A stretch of 64,000 nt of DNA, from assembly GCA_010645155.1 (NCBI GenBank), contig CM021320.1:5100676-5164675 (forward strand), written 5' to 3'. The notes under the pieces are model-generated. The model was not told the DNA's origin and ran no database searches. It saw only the letters and a program-made list of their open reading frames with translations. This DNA comes from Tigriopus japonicus. Its lineage: Eukaryota > Arthropoda > Copepoda > Harpacticoida > Harpacticidae. The position numbers were made by a program, and so were the translations under genes. Every line of letters starts with the position of its first letter. Position 1 is the first letter of the stretch. Positions 56,716 to 64,000 of this stretch are shown here, in pieces.

Positions 56716-58133
56716 TCATCTTTTCTCCAGTTGACTCTTCATTTGTTTTACGATCCCCGGTTGAGGCGCTTCAGGCACGCCGTTTCCATTTGGGATCGTG
56801 TTTCCATTTGAAACTCCAGTAGGGGACTTGATCACGTATATCTTTTCACCTCGAATACTTTGTCTTTTGAGTCGTCTGGCCATTTGTTCCTCGGTTTCTG
56901 AACGAATCAACTCTCGAGGCTTGGTGATGTGATCGAAACAGATTTTCTTGTTCTTCCAGTCGTACCAAAGCCCAATGGCGCTCGCAACCGTCACGAATAG
57001 AAGAAAGAGCCATGGAGCCACAAATCCAAATTGCCAAAGACTGTCCCAAGGATGCAAGCAAATGTGCTTGAGATTGGTTCGGCAAGGAACGGCCGATTCA
57101 TTGTAATAGAGGTCGATGGGATCGATTCGAGCGGCATAGCAACATGGATCCTTGCATGTTAAGTAACTTAGACCGCAATCGCACTCTTCATCGCCTTCCA
57201 CAATGCCATTTCCACAGAGGGAATAATCTTCGGGTTCATACTCAGGGATTTGCTTCAAACAGTTCCTCCGAGGATTGCCTAATGTCTTGGTGAGCGTTTC
57301 GTAGATCTTGTCTCGGGAACAATCTGAAAAGTCTCTTTTCAAATTCGACGATCCCGACTCCGACATAATGTAGTCGGACGTGCAGTGAATATCCTCGTCG
57401 TGGGGAGATCCAAAATTGTGCCCAATCTCATGGGCAAACGTCACGGACGAATCGGGAACTTTGGCTTGAACCTAGAAAGAGACGAGTCAGATTTGTTGAA
57501 AACAAAGGCCAAGAAAAAACAGGGTGTGTTCATCTGTCCTACCCCATGATTCAGAAGCGTGGTGAAGCCCGTGTTCCACGAGTTATGACAAACTGTTCCA
57601 CGCCAAGCTAATCCTTGAACACCAGCTGGGAAATCTCGATACGTAAACACATGGGCCAGACAAAAATCTGAGAAATCCATCTTGGAGAACTCTCTGAGGT
57701 AACCGTGCTGAGTTTGATTGCACTCAGTGCAAAAGTCGAACAAGATACGAATTTCTTTCACACGAAAATAAAGCGAATTGAAGTGGTCTCGCAAAACTGT
57801 GGATTGGTAAATATCGTTGAGGCGTTGGACCAGATCCTTGACTAGATTTGTCACATTGGCCATGTCTCTTTGGTAATGATTATACAGAGGTTCATCTACG
57901 GCAATTAGCATTTCACACGCTTGATCCCGATTTCCAGAGCGCTTGAACCGAGGATGTGATAGCGAGTTTAAAAGCTTAGGAAGTAGCACTGTATTCGAAC
58001 CCTTTTCACCGAATTCACTGAACAAGGGATCTAGGTCATAGTCAAGGAATTCAGCCGAGCAAACTAAGACGGCCAAGTTCCACGTCAAGATTGCGACAAA
58101 AGCATCCTTGATCAACGTCCGATGTTTTGCCAT
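56716..58133 (-). CDS. Miniature ADAM10/Kuzbanian-like membrane metalloprotease
   Basis: Exons 58133-57543 and 57471-56716 join in phase 0 over a 71-bp intron to give 448 residues. Signal peptide about 1-26; a propeptide of only about 40 residues ending in the furin-type site RFKR (62-65); a reprolysin domain with HEIGHNFGSPHD (211-222), the three histidines and glutamate of the zinc site intact. The segment around FCLAHVFTYRDFPAGVQGLAW matches the ADAM10 branch rather than other ADAMs. Then CGNGIVEGDEECDCG opens a disintegrin domain that stops almost at once and passes through CKDPCC...C...C into a membrane segment (about 344-367) and a basic cytoplasmic tail of about 80 residues. Normal ADAM10 is about 750 residues with a long prodomain and complete disintegrin and cysteine-rich domains. 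ADAM10 sheds Notch and other type I proteins; this short form may have other substrates. I found no missing exons, but the intron is too small to hide them. Confidence 0.85.
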
Positions 58134-59773
58134 GATGCCTTTTCTTACTCTATTTTCTCTATCTTCAAGGCAGAATTGGCTATCGAATCATGTTGATTTA
58201 GGTAAGAAAAATATGGTGTGCGTTAACTTTCGATGGAGCATGCCAGATGGCCCATGTCAATCGCAATTACCTTAATGGGCAAAAGCCCATCTAGAACTAG
58301 TGTCAAGATCATTATCACATGTGAATGTGGGCGCCCCTCCCATAGAGTTGATGTGGAATTTATTAAGTGGTTGGAGTCACTCACATTGAAAAATCACTTT
58401 GGATAAGCCGTATGCGTCTCACTCACTCACTCGCCCTTTGTTTTTTTACTATTGTGATAAATACAAGCTCACAATCAGAACTTGTTTTTGCAATTTAAAA
58501 CATTGGTTGTCTCCGTGTCAACTGAGTAGAGCTCGTTGAAAATCATCCTATTTCTGTTGAATCTGTCTCACAATCACATCTTGAAACCAGAGCTTGGTCT
58601 GGGAATCGGAGCACAGGTATTGAACCAACAAGAAACAACACATTTCGTTCTCTTGGCAGGCCATTGCCATCAAACAAAAGCCTTGCTTGCACCTTTTTCA
58701 ACTACCACTGCACCTTCCTTACATTCGTGGAGAACTCTAGGGTGAATAAAGTGAGAACGAAGGCGGACAAAAGCTAAAGCAAAGTAAGCTAGTAGTATAG
58801 TAGGGTCTGCCATCAGCTGACTTGGAAGTACAGTATTTTGAAGAGAGGGGGAGAGAGACAACTTTTCTCAGAGGACCAAGTGCGGAGAGCTTGTCTCCGA
58901 GCCTAGTAGTTTGCGGCGTTTGACAAGGGCTGGGCCAGGCCTCTTTGTGCCGATTTGCTTTTGGAAGATTCAGCTAGGTTTGGGAGGCTTACTACTTCAA
59001 GTTGCGTGGAGTAATGACGATTATTTTTGCTCTGGCAAAGGTCCTGGTACAGTTCTTAAGTTCGTGAAGTGCTCGAACGATTTCACTTTGATTGCACTTT
59101 GCGACTTTTGTTTTGGGTTAACAGAGTTATCCTACATTGTTTTTGAGCCTTCATCATTTGAGTTGAATTCATAGTTGGTTTTCTCAAATTTCAATGGTCG
59201 ATTTGATTATCACTCAGACCTCTGGCAGTTACTTTCAAAAGATTAAATTTATATTTCCTTCAAAATTAAGTGAGTGCAATTACTACAGCTTTATTGATAA
59301 CCATGCATTAATTTCAAATTGCAATTGAATCAATTCAAAAGGCAACCTAAACTTCGGAACTTTCATCGGAAAGAGGACATTGAAGCAACTTGTTTGAATT
59401 GTTCTTTTTTGAGATAGAATAATTAAGATGAAATTGGTTCCCAAGTAAAAAATTTAGCACATTAAATTTCACAAGATGAAATGTGTCAATTGCACTTTTA
59501 AAATATGTTTGATTACAATCACATTTATAGTGGTTTCAACAGGAAAAAAGACGTTTTCAAATACATTTTGTTCAAAAATATGTCAATTATATATTTTTTC
59601 GAAACCAACTTGTACACTTTTCGCTTTTGAGAGTAGAATGCAAGAGAAGCGCACAAGGGTGTTTATTTGGGTTTCATCAATTTATACATCAAGTATTATT
59701 AGTATTCAGATCTGTGATGTATTTTTAAGAGAATTTAGAATTACGTAATTCCAATTACATTTCCAAGTAATTA
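58134..59773. other. Upstream region of the ADAM-like gene, no gene seen
   Basis: 1.6 kb with only short unrelated frames. CACTCACTCACTCGC near 58425 is a short simple repeat. AT-rich toward the inverted-repeat element. Confidence 0.4.
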
Positions 59774-60421
59774 GACATGCACAAGGTTGCTCCAAGTGAG
59801 CGTTTTAAATCATTCCGCGGGCGGCAAAACAGGGCCGTTGGCTGTGCTGTGCTGCTCAGCCCATTTTGGCGAATCCAAGTTTTTCCCATTTTGACGAGCA
59901 TTTGATGATTCTAGGTCCTTGGAAACGATCGGTATATCACTTAAGGATACCTTGGCTGGAATTGGGTCAATAATATGCAAAAAATATTATTAGGGTGATT
60001 GATATAAAAGCAAGTAAGCAAGCCTTGTGCTATTGCAAAAATAGGACTTAACATTGATCCAAACACTAATATAAAGATGCTGATTTATTCAGTGGGTTCC
60101 AAAGAATCATTTAAATATTTCAAAGTACTTAACATACAGAGAAATGCATTATTTTTTAATGCTTCTTTCTTTTAAGATCTAATCTTTTCTGTATCATTTT
60201 CTAGCAAACAAATTGGGCATATTTTCAACCAAGTGAATGCAGAGGGATCAAAACGTAAAATCTAGATCGTTTCCAGGGACCTAGAATCATCAAATGCACG
60301 TTAAAATGGGAAAAACTTGGATTCGCCAAAATGGGCTGAGCAGCACAGCACAGCCAACGGCCCTGTTTTGCCGCCCGCGGAATGATTTAAAACGCTCACT
60401 TGAAGCAACCTTACACATGTC
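59774..60421. mobile_element. 648-bp inverted-repeat element (MITE/foldback type)
   Basis: The arms 59783-59930 and 60265-60412 are both 148 bp and are near-identical reverse complements (only a few mismatches). The imperfect match extends outward to GACATG at 59774 and CATGTC at 60421. Each arm contains a GC-rich core (CCGCGGGCGGCAAAACAGGGCC) that includes the direct words GTGCTGTGCTGCT. The 334-bp spacer is AT-rich and non-coding. No clear target-site duplication is visible, and no transposase frame. Such a structure fits a non-autonomous terminal-inverted-repeat transposon; as RNA it would form a long hairpin. Confidence 0.8.
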
Positions 60422-60508
60422 CTATTGCAAATAATTACATTTGTGATCAAAATAATCGTAAATTATTACATTTTAACCAATGTAATTGACATTTCTTAAT
60501 TCAGGGGG

Positions 60509-60957
60509 CAGCGAACTTTTAGCGCGGGATTTCTTAGACCGCGAACTTTCGTCGCCGAATTTTCATCGCCACGTCTTTTTAGAGCCACAACTTTTTTGCA
60601 GCCGACTTCTTTGAGTGGAAAACTTATTTTGTGCACCTGTTTGCCCGATACAATAGAATGAAATGTGTTAATGAATTTGGAATTAGTTTCATTACAAAGA
60701 TTTATGCAATCATCTTGTGGCAATGTATAATCAAATTAATTTAGAGACAGTGCATTATGACAAAATAGTCTATTCAAGATGGGGAAGTAGTTTGTCAGTT
60801 AATAAGTGATCGCGTTTCAGAACTGACATCACATTTAGAAAAAAAATCGTGGAAAAGGAAAATTGTGGTGTGACAGATATTTTTATATGATAACTTTTCG
60901 AAAGTAAAAGTTAACCCGACGGCTAAAAGTTCGCGCTCTAAAAAGACGCGCGAGTGG
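60509..60957. mobile_element. Possible second non-autonomous element with phased GCGAACTTTT subrepeats
   Basis: The left end (60509-60618) is a chain of degenerate 14-20-bp units of the form GCGAACTTTnnnGCGCC (GCGAACTTTTAGCGCGG, GCGAACTTTCGTCGCC, GAATTTTCATCGCC, ACGTCTTTTTAGAGCC, ACAACTTTTTTGCAGCC). The right end (60916-60957) has the same words in reverse complement (GGCTAAAAGTTCGCGC, TCTAAAAAGACGCG). The two ends thus form an inverted, subrepeated terminus around a 300-bp AT-rich middle. It starts 88 bp after the inverted-repeat element. Confidence 0.5.
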
Positions 60958-61293
60958 CACATATTTTTCATAGATTTGGACAATTTCGGAGCAAAGGTAA
61001 ATAAACTAAGAATGAAGACGTTAACAGCTAGGTTTGAACTGACAAATACTGGTGACTTTTCTTGTAAAAGTCGAAAAATGAGTCATACGAAAGGTGGAGT
61101 ATAAACTTCGATTGATCTCGCCAGCCAACAATCTATCTGAAAGCGATTTTTTCACATGTTATCTGTGACAAACTACAATAAAATAAATCTACTATTCCAT
61201 GTTCTTTGCTTTGAGCAATAGACTTAGAGAATCGGTAATTCATATTAGGCTATTCGTTTTATGCTATTCGTTTTATCAACATTGGAAAAAACC

Positions 61294-61299
61294 TTTATT
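61294..61299 (-). terminator. Polyadenylation signal AATAAA of the coiled-coil ciliary-like gene
   Basis: AATAAA on the minus strand, 49 bp past the stop codon at 61348. Confidence 0.6.
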
Positions 61300-61347
61300 G
61301 ATTCATTGTCAATGTATTGTCAACGTCTGAGTGGAACAATTTATGGG

Positions 61348-63966
61348 TTATTCCACTTTCTCCACCACAATGGACACCACCGAACCGGGAGACCCTTGAT
61401 TAGAGTCCCATAAATCATGGTCTTGATCAGTTTCTTCACAAGACGAGGTAGAAGAACCTTGTCGGTTCAATTTCACTTTGGCTGTGGCAATAATTTTCTT
61501 TTTGGTCTCCTTGTCTGGAGGGGACAATGGGATTCGGGACACGTGGATGCCCTTGGTCATAAATTGGGCTAGTTTATGGTGCATCTCTCCCAATTCGTTT
61601 TGCTGAGAATGATAGAGCTTCAGAAGATCCTTGATCTCCTCCGAGGCCTCTGCTTCTTTTGGTTCCATTTTTAATTCCTAAGATTGAATAAGTTGAGTAC
61701 AAACATTATTAAGAGGGTAGATGAGATACTTATAGCAACTCAAACACTCCTTATGACACATTCGGCAATGGAATCGATAATATTGAGTGAAAAACAAAAG
61801 ACTAGTCCAATTTGTATAACCATTCCTTTTGCTAACGAGCACAGGTGCCCTCACCATATCACAAGAATCGTTGAGCAAAGATTAACGGTTTATGTCAGAT
61901 CCCCGAAAAGGAGTCTATTCAAGCTCTTTAAAGCCTCATTGTTAAAGCCATGTTAGTAAGCGTCATAGGTTTGTTTGTTTCCAACGAGTACGTCTCTTTT
62001 TTTCAATACCAACCTTGGACAGCGTCTGCTCATTAGAAACTTTCAGGCTCTCTAATTTGGTCCGTTCCCTCAGTAATTGAGTCTTCTTCTCCACTAATTT
62101 GGTATTATTCCGGATGGCCTCCGTTAGAGCTTGCTTGTCTCGTTTTATCTGCTCCTGGGAACGAGAGGAAGTGAATAGGAATATGAGTCAACATGATACC
62201 TCGTCGCACTCTCAGGTCCTTCCTCGTTCAATGGGTCCCATGGAAGTGCTTGGGACATTAGATACCTTTCAGAATGTGATATGCTCATTGTTATTGCGTT
62301 GTTTAGTGATAGGCCAAACTTTCTTTTTAGATTAATAATTCAAAAAACAGCTTTGGTCAGGTATGACAATTGAAAACTTCTGCAGAATTTGAGACCTTGA
62401 TTGTCAAATTTTTTAAACGTTACAAGAAAAAACACGTAACTTGATTCTAAGGCTGGATAGAAAGACTCAGTATTTCTTCTCATAAAATTAGTTCAAGAGA
62501 AAAAAAACGGTACCGACATTTTAACTGGCTGACTTACCCATCCATCACTACTATCTTGTGATGACTTTGTGTCTATATCTGTTCAGTACAATACATGGAG
62601 GGTCTTTTCTACATCTTCATTGCGTGTTTTGTTCATACTTTTGTATGGCTGCAGGATTTAGGACCACGAGGAAAACGTCCTAAAAATCAGGTGGAACCAA
62701 AACACTGCATAGTTCCTAATTAAAAGAAATGTCTTTAACTATTTCGTGATTGAGTTGAAATCAAAGGCTCTTTGAGATATTTGGATTTTTGTCTCTATAG
62801 TTTGAAAATGTTCATTACTATGGGATAACATGAGTTAGCTACCCTGAATTGCAAGTGCTTGTACTTGCTTAATTCAGAGTAAAAATAGATTAAACAATGG
62901 TAAACTTTCAAGAATACTATTTGGGTCTGGAAATCATTAACAAAGAGTTGTCAGAACAAAAATGATTTCTTAAATGCAAGTTTCATAAGTGCATAAATTT
63001 CTTTTTCAGTCAATCTGGCATTTTCAGTAATTCCGTTGTCGTTAAAAACAAATGCTTCAATATCCTAACAACATGACATCTGTGATTGGTACCTTGCATG
63101 ATGGTGTACATTGCTAAGCATTGGTCTATCATCTCTTCGTAGACTCAATCAACGACACCAAATCCTCATCGTTCGTTATGCAACTAACCTGTTTGAGTTC
63201 GATTTCTCGATATCTTTGCTCCTCTTGCCTTTTGGCACCTTCTCGCATCTCCTCCAAAGTGCGATTGGTCGAAAACTCCTCGATATCTTCCATAGAGATC
63301 CCGCTGCCAAACCTCTTGGCCATTTCTACCGAGCATTGCGTTTCCAACAACTGGATTTGCTGGGTCAACGATTTGCATTCCTCTTGAAGGTTCACATATT
63401 CTTGTTTTTCTTCCCTACAAATAAAATAACAACCCATCTGTTGACGTGTTTCCCCCGGATTTAGCCGGGCTCATACTTGAATTTCTTTTTGAACGAGCTT
63501 CGTTCCAATTTGAGCTCCTCGCTCTTAGTTTGAAGTTGTTGCCAATGTTGCCATGGATACACCAGTAAGGCATCGTTTTTTTCGTCAGGGTTGCCACAGG
63601 GATGATGATGATGATGAGGTTGATCTGCAGAGCCTCTTGAGACCACCAAGGCGGATGAGGGCAAGTTGGCTTGATCATACTCTTCTTGAGGAAGAATCAA
63701 CTGACTTTTTCTTAGACCCACAACCACCTTCAATTGGTTGATTTGGGATTGCTTCCGAGTCTGAAAAGAACGTTTTGAGATATAACAAAGGCCACGTTTA
63801 GCTTTCCCATGTGTGTCTAGAACTAACTCGGAAGGCGTGTAATGCGGATTTGCCATCTTGGAACATGGTGTTCTTATAATTTTGCCTGGATTGCAATCGC
63901 GACAAGTTGGTCTCCATCTTTTTCAGGACTTTCTCCTGACTTCTAATGGCCGACTCGACAAGATCT
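61348..63966 (-). CDS. Coiled-coil protein, C-terminal part, CFAP44-like (partial, 5' end outside window)
   Basis: Five exons with consistent phases: 63966-63828, 63760-63477, 63414-63189, 62154-62014 and 61677-61348. Introns are 67, 62, 1034 and 336 bp. The assembled frame (about 373 residues) is almost wholly charged heptad-rich helix: SQEKVLKKMETNLSRLQ, REEKQEYVNLQEECKSL, then METs such as VEMAKRFGSGISMEDIEEF followed by NRTLEEMRE, then EQIKRDKQALTEAIRNNTKL, and finally EIKDLLKLYHSQQNELGEMHHKLAQF with a Ser/Gly-rich tail ending SIVVEKVE. The KRFG..I..EDIEE....TLEEMR block and the C-terminal E....QQNEL..... block resemble the C-terminus of CFAP44-type axonemal proteins that tether inner-arm dynein in motile cilia; this name is tentative, from memory of the family pattern. 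A run of five histidines (GAT/ATC repeat at 63602-63616) sits in exon 2. The gene extends beyond 64000, so the N-terminal WD-repeat part, if present, is not visible. The precise acceptor of the first visible exon is uncertain. Confidence 0.72.
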
Positions 63967-64000
63967 CTGTGAAAGACACAACTTTGGGTCTAGTCCATTA

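Noticed and set aside
1..64000. CRISPR arrays, bacterial operons or viral replication genes
   Set aside because: No regularly spaced identical repeats, no bacterial-style gene clusters; all polymerase-like sequence is retrotransposon.

Overview
The window reads as nuclear DNA of an arthropod, most plausibly a crustacean such as a copepod. The evidence is multi-exon genes with GT-AG introns (three of them only 71-73 bp, 71-340 bp at the short end), a chitin-binding peritrophin, a Cys-loop channel of the arthropod pHCl-2/Hodor type, an arthropod-style SmydA methyltransferase, and non-LTR and Ty3/gypsy remnants. There is no operon-like bacterial organisation. The species assignment is inference. 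All exon junctions below were set by hand from splice-site consensus and matching codon phase.

Layout. 1-585 is the degenerate reverse-transcriptase core of a LINE. 3145-3345 and 10598-10870 are two 3' ends of LINEs. 3793-4275 (-) is a secreted two-domain chitin-binding protein. 11587-15140 (-) is a two-exon anion-channel-type Cys-loop receptor. From 15.1 to 40.7 kb I find no convincing host gene, only a rearranged Ty3/gypsy fragment flanked by inverted leader pieces (18.4-19.9 kb) and a tRNA-derived SINE-like copy (about 29.9 kb).

From 40.7 kb to the right edge the window is gene-dense: a small single-pass membrane protein (+), an M14 metallocarboxypeptidase (-), a four-exon SmydA-like SET/MYND methyltransferase (-), a giant intronless STAND NTPase (+, 1831 aa), a miniaturised ADAM10-like metalloprotease (-), a 648-bp inverted-repeat element with a second repeat-rich element beside it, and the last five exons of a coiled-coil ciliary protein resembling the CFAP44 C-terminus (-), which runs off the right edge.

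The most interesting object is the STAND protein at 51028-56523. It combines an N-terminal glycine-zipper hydrophobic stretch, a coiled coil, an NB-ARC-type NTPase, a winged-helix-like region, degenerate TPR-like repeats, a long ankyrin array, and a C-terminal polybasic segment ending in the prenylation box CIML. That architecture resembles an NLR/cell-death sensor with a lipid membrane anchor. Its Walker B acidic residues appear replaced. It lies head-to-head with the SmydA gene across 593 bp, and its start codon is overlapped by a four-codon upstream ORF. Function is inferred from architecture only.
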